Source: Candidatus Bathyarchaeota archaeon
GTDB taxonomy: Archaea; Thermoproteota; Bathyarchaeia; Bathyarchaeales; Bathyarchaeaceae
Assembly (NCBI GenBank): GCA_029881555.1
Contig: JAOUMI010000011.1
Location: 1 to 12,088, forward strand
Length of the DNA: 12,088 nucleotides
Direction of reading: 5' to 3'
Shown: piece after piece, positions 1 to 6,421 of the stretch
Position numbering within the stretch: position 1 is the first letter of the stretch
Layout of the letters: each line of letters begins with the position of its first letter
The notes under the pieces: model-generated
Databases searched by the model: none
What the model was told of the DNA's origin: nothing
The model's input: the letters and a program-made list of their open reading frames with translations, nothing else
Position numbers and translations under genes: made by a program

Positions 1-829
1 TCTCTTCATAGAAGTCACGGTACGCTCTCAAGCTGATCTGAACCTTGTCTCCCCTCTGACCCGCAACAACTGCCACATGGGCTCCCAACCCAATCAAGGC
101 TCTCGCAGCTGAGGCTTGATAGGCGCTGACATGGGATAGTGCAACCAGCCACCCATCCATCCTCATGAGTTTCATTCGTTTGCCAGCCTTAAGTCGTGCT
201 ATGCGCTCTGAGGGATGTATTGGCAAGGAAAGCAGGGGCAGGGTTTCTTCAGCGTTCACTCCAGCGTCAATGAGGTCAGCCACGGTCTTAAGCGTGGAAG
301 AGTTGGCTAAAACGAAGTGCCTCGTGTCAAACGCTATTCCGAGGAACAAAGCCTTAGCTTCGACTTCTGTTGGCTTAACTTCTGCCTCTCTGAAAAACTG
401 ACACACGATCTCGCAGGTAGACGACGCCTCTTCATCAGATAAGCTCAGTGTTGCTAGACGCTCCGTCTCTGGATGGCTGGCGTGATGGTCTATCACAACG
501 AGGGGAGAATCAGCCGCCTTGACCAGTCCGCTCCATTCGTCCAGTTGCTGGACGGTGTTGGTGTCCAACAAAACGATGAAATCCGCCTTTTCAATGTGCG
601 GTTGCATTGTTAGCTTGATAGGCAGCGATTTCAACAAGAGCTTGGAGAGTCTGCTGATTCCCTGAGCCGCAGCGATCTCAACGCTCAGTTTTGGTCGCAA
701 ACGCCTTAGCAGTTGAGAGAACGCGAATGCAGCGCATAGAGCGTCTGGGTCAGCGTTATGGTGGCACAGCAGAACAACCAGTTTTGCGTCAAGCTTGTCT
801 ATGAGAGACGTTATTTTGCCGATTTGCAC
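1..829 (-). CDS. DHH-family phosphoesterase, RecJ-like (C-terminus beyond the window)
   Basis: This frame is open from a GTG at 829 to the window edge, giving 276 codons of the N-terminal part. The DHH-family metal-binding motifs are all visible: HHNADPDA at residues 23-30 (motif I), D89 in a LLDT context (motif II), D114-H115-H116 in DHHAS (motif III), and D168 in FDTRHF (motif IV). The last residues read DKVQISLRA, which looks like the start of the DHHA1 substrate-binding domain. The family contains Mn-dependent phosphodiesterases and exonucleases acting on single-stranded nucleic acid or nucleotides; the substrate cannot be read from the sequence. A GAGGG Shine-Dalgarno lies 7 nt upstream of the GTG, and the frame closes at a stop at 851-853, so the start is well constrained. 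It overlaps the end of the DUF3194 gene by 19 nt, so it is probably co-translated at the distal end of the superoperon. It sits beside the exosome genes, which would suit an RNA or nucleotide role (inference). Confidence 0.9.
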   Translation of the reverse strand, partial: MQIGKITSLIDKLDAKLVVLLCHHNADPDALCAAFAFSQLLRRLRPKLSVEIAAAQGISRLSKLLLKSLPIKLTMQPHIEKADFIVLLDTNTVQQLDEWSGLVKAADSPLVVIDHHASHPETERLATLSLSDEEASSTCEIVCQFFREAEVKPTEVEAKALFLGIAFDTRHFVLANSSTLKTVADLIDAGVNAEETLPLLSLPIHPSERIARLKAGKRMKLMRMDGWLVALSHVSAYQASAARALIGLGAHVAVVAGQRGDKVQISLRAYRDFYEE

Positions 830-1113
830 GCGAGTTCCCTCAAATACCTTTCAACGGATGTGAACGCTCTTTTCGTGGCTTCGTTGGCCATTTTCTCCAC
901 ATCACAGTTTTTCAACAGAGGTGACAGGGAAATTTCCACATCAACGTTAACGGTGACCGGCCTCGTCCCCTCGGTTTCAACGGTTATATTGAGGTCAGAA
1001 ACCCTGTGCAGGGGAAGCTTTGACAGTATGTACTCTCTCGCCGCCCTCTCCGCGACCTCGCATAATTCTTCCACCTGTTCAGAGGTGAGTTCCGATATGC
1101 CTATCTCTTCCAA
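811..1113 (-). CDS. DUF3194 family protein
   Basis: This small acidic protein has about 100 residues from a TTG at 1113. It has an N-terminal helix (SELTSEQVEELCEVAERAA), two predicted strands (DLNITVE and VTVNVDVEISL) and a C-terminal helix ending in YLREL. The pattern and its place directly after prefoldin beta in the archaeal superoperon fit DUF3194, a family without an assigned function. The start is uncertain. GTG at 1158 would overlap pfdB by 32 nt and lacks a Shine-Dalgarno. GTG at 1125 also lacks one. TTG at 1113 has GGTGG 8 nt upstream, immediately after the pfdB stop, so I chose it. That GGTGG is the 3' arm of a perfect 16-bp palindrome (see separate entry), which points to coupled translation with pfdB. 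The 3' end overlaps the DHH gene by 19 nt. Confidence 0.8.
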   Translation of the reverse strand: MEEIGISELTSEQVEELCEVAERAAREYILSKLPLHRVSDLNITVETEGTRPVTVNVDVEISLSPLLKNCDVEKMANEATKRAFTSVERYLRELACKSAK

Positions 1114-1120
1114 AAGTTTT

Positions 1121-1136
1121 TCCACCTTAAGGTGGA
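1121..1136 (-). promoter_or_regulatory. Hairpin-forming palindrome over the pfdB stop and DUF3194 ribosome-binding site
   Basis: The sequence TCCACCTTAAGGTGGA is a perfect 16-bp palindrome. In the minus-strand transcript it can fold as a 6-bp stem (UCCACC with GGUGGA) and a UUAA loop. The loop contains the UAA stop of pfdB (1129-1127). The 3' arm contains the GGUGG that would act as Shine-Dalgarno for the TTG at 1113. A ribosome finishing pfdB would open the stem, which would couple DUF3194 translation to prefoldin translation. The palindrome is directly visible; the regulatory reading is inference. Confidence 0.55.
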
Positions 1137-1495
1137 GATGAAATCGGACGCAAATCACGCTGAAGCTTTGTTTGCAGGTCCTTCACTTGGGTCCTCAGCC
1201 GCTCCTCTTGCTTACCAAGCACACTGATCCTCATGTTGAAAAGTTCCTTCCGCTCGTTCAGCTCTGTGGTCACCTTCGACCTTTTCGACTTCACGAGAAG
1301 CGAGCCGATAGACTTGTAGATGACCGCGTTTTCTGTGAGGTTTCCCAGCTCGCTCAAAGCCTGCTCAACCTCTGTGAGCTCCAGCTCAAGCTGCTGCTTT
1401 TGCGTTAACACTGCCTGCAACGTCTGTTGAAGCTGCTGAAGCCTCAACAGTCGCTGTTGAACTTGGGGTGGAAGCCTCGAAATTTCCTCACTCAT
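1127..1495 (-). CDS. pfdB: Prefoldin subunit beta
   Basis: This protein of 122 residues has the usual length for archaeal prefoldin beta, the subunit that forms the alpha2-beta4 jellyfish-shaped chaperone delivering unfolded proteins to the thermosome in the cytoplasm. It shows two long Gln/Leu/Glu/Lys-rich helices (about residues 8-48 and 75-118) able to form the antiparallel coiled coil. They are joined by the beta-hairpin section with the family hallmark YKSIGSLLVK (60-69). ATG at 1495 is preceded by an AGGGG-type ribosome-binding site a few nucleotides upstream. About 75 bp separate it from pcc1, the largest gap in the leftward block, so a promoter for the distal genes could lie there. 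Its stop codon lies in the loop of the palindrome that covers the DUF3194 ribosome-binding site. Confidence 0.95.
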   Translation of the reverse strand: MSEEISRLPPQVQQRLLRLQQLQQTLQAVLTQKQQLELELTEVEQALSELGNLTENAVIYKSIGSLLVKSKRSKVTTELNERKELFNMRISVLGKQEERLRTQVKDLQTKLQRDLRPISSPP

Positions 1496-1549
1496 TTAAT
1501 TCCCCTATTGTCTTACACGGCTCTTTCTGAACTCACCATTACAACCAAG

Positions 1550-1562
1550 CGTTAATTAAGTG
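1550..1562 (-). promoter_or_regulatory. Possible internal TATA element upstream of pfdB
   Basis: The 75-bp gap between pcc1 and pfdB contains an AT-rich stretch reading CACTTAATTAACG on the minus strand, centred near 1556. It lies about 60 bp upstream of the pfdB ATG, so initiation about 25 bp downstream would leave a leader of roughly 35 nt. The match to the archaeal box A consensus is imperfect. This is a weak candidate, supported mainly by being the only sizeable gap inside an otherwise tightly packed operon. Confidence 0.25.
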
Positions 1563-1570
1563 TTTTTCAT

Positions 1571-1831
1571 TTATGCTCCACGCAGAGAATCTAGGGCAGA
1601 GCACATGTCGTTGACAAGACCCACCCAGCGAAGGTAAGAGTTCACGGCGGCTCTCAAGGCAACCGTATCGGTTGCCTCAAAGCTCAATACTAAGTCGCTA
1701 CCCCTACCCTCCACTTCTACTCTAGAACGGGGAGAAGGAGGAGTCCCAGTTTCGGGCTCCAAAGCACTCAAAACAATCTTCAAACGCTCTTCAGACGGAA
1801 AATTTAGGCGTACAACGATGCGAGACCTCAT
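1571..1831 (-). CDS. pcc1: KEOPS complex subunit Pcc1
   Basis: This small protein of 86 residues shows the Pcc1 layout. It has a first strand (RIVVRLNF), a helix with the L..LEPE motif (IVLSALEPETG), two strands (SRVEVEGRG and DLVLSFEA), and a long C-terminal helix with the family pattern LRAAVNSYLRWV. Pcc1 is the dimerisation subunit of KEOPS. It docks on Kae1, which carries out threonylcarbamoyl transfer to make t6A37 on ANN-decoding tRNAs, and it contributes to tRNA binding. I chose ATG at 1831 because it forms an ATGA stop-start overlap with the Brix gene and places the first strand at the usual distance from the N-terminus. An in-frame GTG at 1846 would add five residues (91 aa). No other KEOPS genes are in the window, which is common since pcc1 often sits in the exosome superoperon. 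Confidence 0.88.
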   Translation of the reverse strand: MRSRIVVRLNFPSEERLKIVLSALEPETGTPPSPRSRVEVEGRGSDLVLSFEATDTVALRAAVNSYLRWVGLVNDMCSALDSLRGA

Positions 1832-2382
1832 TTCCCGTTTTCCCACAACACGTGCGATAAGGTGACACTAGGACCCGCCTCAACAATCTCAGGGAGGAGC
1901 ATGAACGTGATCTGGATGCGGCGTGAAGCGTTGAGTGAAATGTGCATCGCGGCCGGATACCCTGAGACCGCTTCGTTCATTGATGACATCGAAATGTTGA
2001 GAAAGTTTGCCAAGAACTCTGCGATCTTCGCGACTTGGGTGGTTTTCTCTGGCGGTGTGGTTATTGTGAGCGATTGAATGGGCTTAGTCTTTGTCCCTTC
2101 GAACTCTCTTTGAAGCCGTATGCCTGCGATATACATCAGTGGAGAAACAGGGATTAACCCCTCTGGTCCAGTCTGGAAGAGCACGATCTTTCCGGGTCCA
2201 CCCATCCACCGATCAACAATAATAACTCGGTCAGCGTTAAATTCCAGCGCTCTTTCAGCTATCCCTTCGAGACTCAGCTTGCCACGGTTAATTCTAACAA
2301 CGTTCGGGATAGAACAGGTGAGGTCACGGCAAAACGTTCTTATTCTCCGCGTTGGCCTCCGAGAGGTCGTTAACAATATCAC
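1828..2382 (-). CDS. Brix domain protein (Imp4/Mil family), ribosome biogenesis
   Basis: This single Brix domain of about 184 residues is typical of the archaeal stand-alone Brix (Mil) proteins. The N-terminus carries the hallmark TTSRRPTRRIRTFCRDL (5-21). It is followed by VVRINRGKLSLEGIAERA (about 28-45) and ADRVIIVDRWMGGPGKIV (about 50-67). The family relates to eukaryotic Imp4, Rpf1 and Brx1, which act in rRNA processing and subunit assembly. The encoded role here is probably rRNA binding during large-subunit maturation, which suits its eL43 and SBDS neighbours. The start is GTG at 2382, or TTG at 2376, which follows a GGGTGA Shine-Dalgarno-like run more naturally. In either case the family motif begins within the overlap with the 3' end of the eL43 gene, so the overlap (up to 59 nt) is real unless there is a sequence error. 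It ends in an ATGA overlap with pcc1. Confidence 0.88.
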   Translation of the reverse strand: MILLTTSRRPTRRIRTFCRDLTCSIPNVVRINRGKLSLEGIAERALEFNADRVIIVDRWMGGPGKIVLFQTGPEGLIPVSPLMYIAGIRLQREFEGTKTKPIQSLTITTPPEKTTQVAKIAEFLANFLNISMSSMNEAVSGYPAAMHISLNASRRIQITFMLLPEIVEAGPSVTLSHVLWENGK

Positions 2383-2683
2383 CCTTCTCTTTCCTCTTCA
2401 CGGAAACTTGTTGGGTTGGCGTGCTCTTTGCCGCTCGCTTCGCAACGATGCCCATCTTTGTGACTGGGGTGTAGGCGCCTCCAGTGAATGTGGAGCCGCA
2501 TTTTCTGCAATTCCAGAGGCCCACGCTTTGTCTTCGAACTGACTCGCTGCCGCACTTAGGACATCTGTGGGCCTTCTTCATCTCTGAGTGCACCTTAACG
2601 TATTGCTTTCGGACAGTTGAGCCGTAGCGGGCTCCAAATCCCCTGGTTGAACCTACCTTCTTTGTTCGTCTCCGACGGCCCAT
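2324..2683 (-). CDS. rpl37ae: Large ribosomal subunit protein eL43 (L37Ae) with C-terminal extension
   Basis: This protein of 119 residues starts at ATG 2683, which overlaps the rrp42 stop by 1 nt and has GGTGA 7 nt upstream; the in-frame TTG at 2686 is less likely. The basic N-terminus ([21 protein letters not shown]) and a C4 zinc ribbon, C41-P-K-C44 and C59-R-K-C62, identify the zinc-binding ribosomal protein L37Ae, which binds 23S rRNA. The conserved family core ends near GGAYTPVTKMG...AKRAAK (residue 86). Archaeal relatives are usually about 70-95 residues, so roughly 33 residues form an extra tail (STPTQQVSVKRK...NKNVLP). The tail becomes acidic and Asn-rich, and its last 59 nt overlap the Brix gene in another frame. 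In many archaea rpoP lies between these two genes; here it does not. Confidence 0.93.
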   Translation of the reverse strand: MGRRRRTKKVGSTRGFGARYGSTVRKQYVKVHSEMKKAHRCPKCGSESVRRQSVGLWNCRKCGSTFTGGAYTPVTKMGIVAKRAAKSTPTQQVSVKRKEKGDIVNDLSEANAENKNVLP

Positions 2684-3480
2684 CAACCTTTCACCACAAG
2701 CTTCCGCAATTCCTCAGCTTTTTCTTTGGCTATCTTAGCGGCTTCCAGGACCTGTTGCGTTGTAAAGTATCCGTAGCCACCCTTCTGCAACGCGCAGATC
2801 TTTCCGTCCTTGTCTGTGGTTATAGTGATCCTAGCATCCATAACCTGCTCCTCCTCAAGCCAAGGATCCACTACGAGCTTGTCGTCTATCTGGGCAAAGG
2901 TCACAGCTATAGGATAGTTTTTCACTGAAAGCGGTTTGTAGCCCGGCTTCACCTCAATTTTGCCCTCTTTCACCTCATAGTTGAACATCTTGGTGTTGAG
3001 CAAGGCGGCTAGTGCCGCTAGAGCCGAAGCGTCTATGAGGTTTCCGTCGTGGTTGAGGACGTAAACGTCAACAAAGACTATGAAAACCTTCTTCCCAGGC
3101 TCCACACACAGCTCTTCCAGAGCGATCGCCTTGGACTCCCGTACGCCTCGGTCAACGACTCTCGCGAGTTCTATCGCGTCTTCTCTGGGCGGTCCTGGTT
3201 CAAACGTGGGCGATGCAAGGGGCACCAGTTCAGCGTTCACGGTCAGGACCCCCTGATTGGGAACGTCTGGAAACGGTTCGCCCAACTCGATTTTTGTCCC
3301 CACCAGCACCTCGGTTTTGCCTAGACGAACGCGGGCGGAGCCCTCAGCGCGTCCAACAACTCCCACCTCTAGTTGAATCCCACGGTAGTCGTTTAATCCT
3401 CGTCCGTCCAGCCTTTTACCGAGGGAAACCAGCTGGGCGATTTGTTTCTGCTTCACGCGAATCATAATCGGGTATTTCAT
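2683..3480 (-). CDS. rrp42: Exosome complex subunit Rrp42 (RNase PH fold, non-catalytic)
   Basis: This protein of 265 residues has the usual length. It carries the RNase PH-type N-terminal motif RLDGRG (23-28) and a full PH core, including the [15 protein letters not shown] section (about 85-99), [16 protein letters not shown] (about 100-115) and [23 protein letters not shown]. Rrp42 pairs with Rrp41 to build the hexameric ring of the archaeal exosome. It contributes RNA-binding surface while Rrp41 supplies catalysis. The region [15 protein letters not shown] (about 206-220) replaces the catalytic aspartate region of Rrp41, as expected for an inactive subunit. ATG at 3480 overlaps the rrp41 stop as ATGA and follows a strong purine-rich GGAGGTGGAGGA run. 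It is translationally coupled to rrp41 upstream and to eL43 downstream, matching the 1:1 stoichiometry with Rrp41. Confidence 0.95.
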   Translation of the reverse strand: MKYPIMIRVKQKQIAQLVSLGKRLDGRGLNDYRGIQLEVGVVGRAEGSARVRLGKTEVLVGTKIELGEPFPDVPNQGVLTVNAELVPLASPTFEPGPPREDAIELARVVDRGVRESKAIALEELCVEPGKKVFIVFVDVYVLNHDGNLIDASALAALAALLNTKMFNYEVKEGKIEVKPGYKPLSVKNYPIAVTFAQIDDKLVVDPWLEEEQVMDARITITTDKDGKICALQKGGYGYFTTQQVLEAAKIAKEKAEELRKLVVKG

Positions 3481-4217
3481 TCCTCCACCTCCTCCTTAAC
3501 TGCAACGTACTTCGCTTTCAGGGTCTCCTTCTGAAGCCCGTGTATCTGTTTGCAACCTTCCACCGCCATATTCACAGCCTGCCCAAACTCGTCGAGGGTT
3601 AGGCTTCCGTCCATTTGAAGCAACGTTATAGCGTTTGAGTGAGACATCCACGCCAAGGGCAAGTCTGCCTCGCCCTCCTTGTCTTCAATATCGTCCAAGT
3701 CTAACACCAAACGCCCTTCCACTTTTCCAGCCGCACAAGCCGCCACCAAACCTCGCATCGGAATGCCAGCGTCCGCCAGTGCAAGAGAAGCGACTGTGAT
3801 GGCAGCGCATCTCGTTCCACCGTCCGCCTGCAGAACCTCGACGAAAGTATCGATGGAGGTTCTTGGGTAATACTCCACGAAGACGGCGGGCTCGAGGGCC
3901 TCTCTGATCACCTTAGAGAGCTCTACTTCTCTTCTCGAGGGGGCAGGTGACTTTCTCTCCTCAACTGAAAACGGCGCCATGTGGTAGCGGCAGCGAAGCA
4001 GGGCTCGATCAGGTATGGCTAAGTGTTTGGGATGAGCCTCCTTAGGTCCGTACACCGCGGCGAGAATCTTGTTCTTCCCCTGCTCAATGTACGCGGAGCC
4101 GTCAGCGTTGCCGAGAACGCCGACCTCTATCTTCATTGGTCTTAACTCTTTTAGTCCTCTACCATCAAGTCGAACATCTTTCTCATCTATTAGTTTTTCA
4201 GGTTTCTTTTGAGCCAT
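3477..4217 (-). CDS. rrp41: Exosome complex catalytic subunit Rrp41
   Basis: This RNase PH-fold subunit has 246 residues from ATG 4217. It shows RLDGRG at 16-21, the RNA-contacting arginine pair R75 and R77 in [12 protein letters not shown], the phosphate-binding GGTR at 133-136, and the catalytic-region acidic cluster D179 with D185 in GEADLPLAW. It performs phosphorolytic 3'-5' RNA degradation inside the Rrp41-Rrp42 ring, and can add A-rich tails in the reverse reaction. I chose ATG 4217 because GAGGTG lies 6 nt upstream. An in-frame GTG at 4238 would add seven residues and lacks a comparable site. The gene overlaps the end of rrp4 by 20 nt and ends in an ATGA overlap with rrp42, so all three exosome genes are coupled. 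Confidence 0.95.
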   Translation of the reverse strand: MAQKKPEKLIDEKDVRLDGRGLKELRPMKIEVGVLGNADGSAYIEQGKNKILAAVYGPKEAHPKHLAIPDRALLRCRYHMAPFSVEERKSPAPSRREVELSKVIREALEPAVFVEYYPRTSIDTFVEVLQADGGTRCAAITVASLALADAGIPMRGLVAACAAGKVEGRLVLDLDDIEDKEGEADLPLAWMSHSNAITLLQMDGSLTLDEFGQAVNMAVEGCKQIHGLQKETLKAKYVAVKEEVEE

Positions 4218-4917
4218 GTTCAACACCTCTTTTTTCACTTCTAACCATTTGAGTTACACGATCTGTTAGCCCGCTCGTGTGGGCTTCTTCGTCGATCTTA
4301 CGAATGGCCATAACAGCAAGTTGCTCATCCTCGGGAGACCTGCCGCTAACAAGAATTACGCCGTTTTGACCAACTGTGATCTGGCAGTTCGTTCTCTGCT
4401 TCAACATGGTTATCATCGAACCCTTCCTTCCGATAACCCGAGGAATCTTTGTGGGAGTGATTTCAACAATCTGTCCACGCTCAACCTTTCCCAGTTCAGG
4501 CTCACGAACGGTCAACAGGGGGGCGCGTGTTCGGTCGTAAGCAATTATTTTGGCCATGACGAGGTCGCCCACGTCGAGTATTTGGAGCATGTCGTCTCTC
4601 TGGGGCTTAAACGGTCGGTTGAAGGCGTCTGACGCTCGAAGCACAGCTGGGTAAGGAGCATTAATATCTATTATCCATGAACCAAGACCGACTTCGACCA
4701 CTTTTCCGATGACCATGTCTCCAATAAAGGGAACGTAAAACGCCTTCAAAGCAACCACAAAAACTTTACGATCATCATACCCGACGAGCCCAACCCTCGT
4801 AGCGTAAATCTTGCCGTCCTCTTTGTACGTGTTGTCGCCAGCCACGTAATTGTCTTCCGCAAGTAGGTCGCCAGGCGTTACAATCTCTCTTCTCTCATAG
4901 AAAGCAGGCAAATCCAT
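4198..4917 (-). CDS. rrp4: Exosome cap subunit Rrp4 (S1 and KH domains)
   Basis: This protein of 239 residues has the three-part Rrp4 layout. The N-terminal domain contains VTPGDLLAE (13-21). The S1 domain covers about residues 65-137, with [20 protein letters not shown]. The KH domain covers about 147-215, with the GxxG loop [11 protein letters not shown] (GRKG 163-166). Rrp4 forms the trimeric cap on the exosome ring, captures RNA and gives preference for A-rich substrates. ATG at 4917 sits directly against GAGGTG. A GTG one codon upstream (4920) or a TTG at 4911 (5 nt after GAGGTGA) are possible alternatives that change little. The gene starts about 20 nt after the SBDS stop and overlaps rrp41 by 20 nt. 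No csl4 or dnaG gene is in the window, so the alternative cap proteins must be encoded elsewhere. Confidence 0.95.
   Translation of the reverse strand: MDLPAFYERREIVTPGDLLAEDNYVAGDNTYKEDGKIYATRVGLVGYDDRKVFVVALKAFYVPFIGDMVIGKVVEVGLGSWIIDINAPYPAVLRASDAFNRPFKPQRDDMLQILDVGDLVMAKIIAYDRTRAPLLTVREPELGKVERGQIVEITPTKIPRVIGRKGSMITMLKQRTNCQITVGQNGVILVSGRSPEDEQLAVMAIRKIDEEAHTSGLTDRVTQMVRSEKRGVEHGSKET
4224..4229 (-). promoter_or_regulatory. Ribosome-binding site deciding the rrp41 start
   Basis: The minus strand reads GAGGTG 6 nt before ATG 4217. This match to the archaeal anti-Shine-Dalgarno lies inside the 3' end of rrp4 and favours ATG 4217 over the upstream in-frame GTG at 4238. Confidence 0.75.
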
Positions 4918-4931
4918 CACCTCACAGGTAA
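4917..4931 (-). promoter_or_regulatory. Possible hairpin covering the rrp4 ribosome-binding site
   Basis: In the transcript, UUACCU (4931-4926) can pair with AGGUGA (4922-4917) across a 3-nt GUG loop, giving six pairs with one G-U wobble. The 3' arm contains the rrp4 GAGGUG and the A of its AUG. The stem is short and lies just after the SBDS stop at 4939-4941. It may be chance, because any purine-rich site pairs readily with nearby pyrimidines. Confidence 0.25.
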
Positions 4932-4938
4932 AGACTCA

Positions 4939-5625
4939 CTAAACCATTTTCGCTTCAAGGTTGCCCCGAGTCATCTCTCCTAGCTTTTCCAGAAAGGAGC
5001 CGTAAAGGCCAGCGGGCAGTTCCACAACCGCAAACCATGATCCGTCAGCTCTCCACTCCTCACGTTTTATGGTGCCGAATCCTTTAACGGTTCCGTAAAC
5101 CCTGCTTGCGTGCTCGGGTGGGATTCGGACAGCCACGGAGACCCTTTCCATTTTGAGGGGTAAGATTGGACGCAGGAGTTTTACAACTTCCTTTGCTTGT
5201 TCCTCAACTTCGTTAAAGGGGTCGATCGAGAAGTGAATCTGCTCCATCGCTTGCTCTACGCGTATGGGGGGATGGGGAAGATTCGTTTTCGGGTCAACGC
5301 TTTGGCGGGATATGAAGGAGACAATTTGTTTTCGTTTGTCCTCGATCAATTGTTTCCGCTGCTCGGTGGTTAACTGCAAAGCGCCTTTTTTCAGTATTAC
5401 ATCAGCTATCTTGAGGAGATCCGTAGTTCCGAAAGCTTTAAGCAGCTTATCTTCTGAGGGCTTCAGTCCCTTGTTAGCGTCGGTGAAAACAGTGCTGGTG
5501 ACCAACACTTCGGACACTGACTCAATTTTTCCAAGTCTGTAGGAAAGGGCGGATTGCGGTTTAACTAGGATTTCGAAGTGTTCTCCTTCACGAGTTAGGC
5601 GCGCAACCGTGTAACGCTCGCTCAT
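4939..5625 (-). CDS. sbds: SBDS/Sdo1 ribosome maturation protein
   Basis: This protein of 228 residues has the usual length of archaeal SBDS (Shwachman-Bodian-Diamond syndrome protein family). The N-terminal FYSH domain spans about residues 1-90, with ARLTREGEHFEILVKP (8-23), a NKGLKPSEDKLLKAFGT segment and TTDLLKIADVILKKG. A helical domain follows, with LTTEQRKQLIEDKRKQIVSF and NLPHPPIRVEQAM. The C-terminal ferredoxin-like domain is rich in basic residues, with PLKMERVSVAVRIPPEHA and a GTIKREEW segment. In eukaryotes SBDS works with EFL1 to release eIF6 from the 60S subunit; archaea have aIF6, and a related maturation role is inferred. ATG 5625 forms an ATGA overlap with the psmA stop, so it is coupled to the proteasome gene. 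Its neighbours (exosome, eL43, Brix) fit ribosome maturation and RNA surveillance. Confidence 0.95.
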   Translation of the reverse strand: MSERYTVARLTREGEHFEILVKPQSALSYRLGKIESVSEVLVTSTVFTDANKGLKPSEDKLLKAFGTTDLLKIADVILKKGALQLTTEQRKQLIEDKRKQIVSFISRQSVDPKTNLPHPPIRVEQAMEQIHFSIDPFNEVEEQAKEVVKLLRPILPLKMERVSVAVRIPPEHASRVYGTVKGFGTIKREEWRADGSWFAVVELPAGLYGSFLEKLGEMTRGNLEAKMV

Positions 5626-6359
5626 GGGGCTCCACTGCCTTGGAGACCCTTCTGGTAGCCTTCGATCTCCTCATTGGTGAACATTCGAAGCTTTTTTGTC
5701 GCGGTTGGGATCACGGCTATTTTGAGTCTTGGCGCTTCTCCTCTTGCCTCAAGTGCTTTCACAAGGCATTTTACGGCGAGTTTAACGGCGGAATCGAGCG
5801 TCAAGTCCTCTTTATACTCTGTCTTTAGGATGTTTTCTACCGTTTCGCGGCCAATACCTACCGCAACGGCCTTGTAGCCTCTGTAGGATCCGCTTGGATC
5901 GGTTGATAACACTTTGTTTCCCGTTTTGTCTACGCCACCAAAGATTACGGACACTCCGAAGGGTCTGACTCCTGCGTGTTGAGTGTAGAGTTGTTTTATG
6001 TCTCCAATGCGTTTTGTGATGATCTCCACATCTATGGGTTCGTCGTACATCAATCGGTTGCTCTGGCAGTAAACCCTTGCCTGGTCTATGAGAATACGAG
6101 CGTCAGATCCTAAGCCGACAACGGCTGCGCCTAAGTGATCATCTATTTCGTAAAGTTTCCATGTAAAACTCGGGTCCTGTAGTTTTGTTTCAATTTTCTC
6201 TTCCGCCCCCAAAACTACCCCCTCGGAGCAAGCGATTCCCAATATAGTTGCTCCACGATTCACCGTTTCAAGGGCGTATTCAACCTGAAAGAGGCGCCCA
6301 TCCGGGGAAAACACGGTTATAGCACGGTCGTAAGCCCCGGGCACTGCAAACACACTCAT
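5622..6359 (-). CDS. psmA: 20S proteasome subunit alpha
   Basis: This protein of 245 residues has the standard archaeal alpha-subunit length. The alpha-type N-terminal signature is clear: YDRAITVFSPDGRLFQVEY at 10-28, including the gating YDR triad and the pre-H0 helix region. Further family blocks are GATILGIACSEGVVLGAEEK (36-55) and PFGVSVIFGGVD. By alignment to the Thermoplasma alpha subunit, K68 (in TWKLYEIDD) corresponds to the pocket lysine that docks the HbYX tail of the PAN or Cdc48 ATPase. The subunit forms the outer rings of the 20S barrel and gates entry; the proteolytic beta subunit is not in this window. It starts at ATG 6359 with GAGGTGA (6370-6364) 4 nt upstream, and is the first gene of the leftward operon. 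Its stop overlaps SBDS as ATGA. Confidence 0.97.
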   Translation of the reverse strand: MSVFAVPGAYDRAITVFSPDGRLFQVEYALETVNRGATILGIACSEGVVLGAEEKIETKLQDPSFTWKLYEIDDHLGAAVVGLGSDARILIDQARVYCQSNRLMYDEPIDVEIITKRIGDIKQLYTQHAGVRPFGVSVIFGGVDKTGNKVLSTDPSGSYRGYKAVAVGIGRETVENILKTEYKEDLTLDSAVKLAVKCLVKALEARGEAPRLKIAVIPTATKKLRMFTNEEIEGYQKGLQGSGAP

Positions 6360-6363
6360 TTCA

Positions 6364-6370
6364 TCACCTC
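6364..6370 (-). promoter_or_regulatory. psmA ribosome-binding site
   Basis: GAGGTGA on the minus strand is a near-perfect archaeal Shine-Dalgarno, 4 nt before the psmA ATG at 6359. If transcription starts about 25 bp downstream of the TATA-like element at 6413-6421, the leader is only about 30 nt, enough to include this site. Confidence 0.75.
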
Positions 6371-6412
6371 ACATATCGAAACATATTTGCTTGTTCAGTT
6401 GTGGATAAGGCG

Positions 6413-6421
6413 ATATAAAAC
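6413..6421. promoter_or_regulatory. Shared TATA-like element of the psmA / DUF2096 divergent region
   Basis: The 135-bp divergent intergenic region contains GATATAAAAC on the plus strand, which is GTTTTATATC on the minus strand. The minus-strand reading (TTTTATAT) matches the archaeal box A well. It lies about 55 bp upstream of the psmA ATG, predicting a leader near 30 nt. The plus-strand reading (ATATAAAA) lies about 75 bp upstream of the DUF2096 ATG. No second, clearer TATA element was seen in this region, so one element may serve both directions. Promoter identity is inferred from sequence only. Confidence 0.5.

Noticed and set aside
758..1141. Open frame of 127 codons on the plus strand.
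   Set aside because: It is antisense to DUF3194 and the DHH start. Its composition is that of a complementary-frame shadow, and it has no promoter or recognisable domain.
1530..1580. Micro-frames such as ATG-AAA-AAC-ACT-TAA and an eight-codon frame starting ATG-GTG in the pcc1-pfdB gap.
   Set aside because: They are too short, lack ribosome-binding sites and fit chance expectation in an AT-rich spacer.
2324..2450. Possible rpoP gene hidden between eL43 and Brix.
   Set aside because: No frame with the two CxxC knuckles of RpoP exists here; the only zinc ribbon belongs to the eL43 core at residues 41-62.
2120..2928. Overlapping plus-strand open frames of about 100 to 140 codons across Brix, eL43 and rrp42.
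   Set aside because: The minus-strand genes here are clear family members with good ribosome-binding sites. The plus-strand products show no family motifs.
6353..6370. GTGATGA-like C box with nearby CTGA-like sequence, as a possible C/D box RNA before psmA.
   Set aside because: The C-box look comes from the Shine-Dalgarno plus start codon of psmA, and no matched C'/D' boxes with guide spacing are present.
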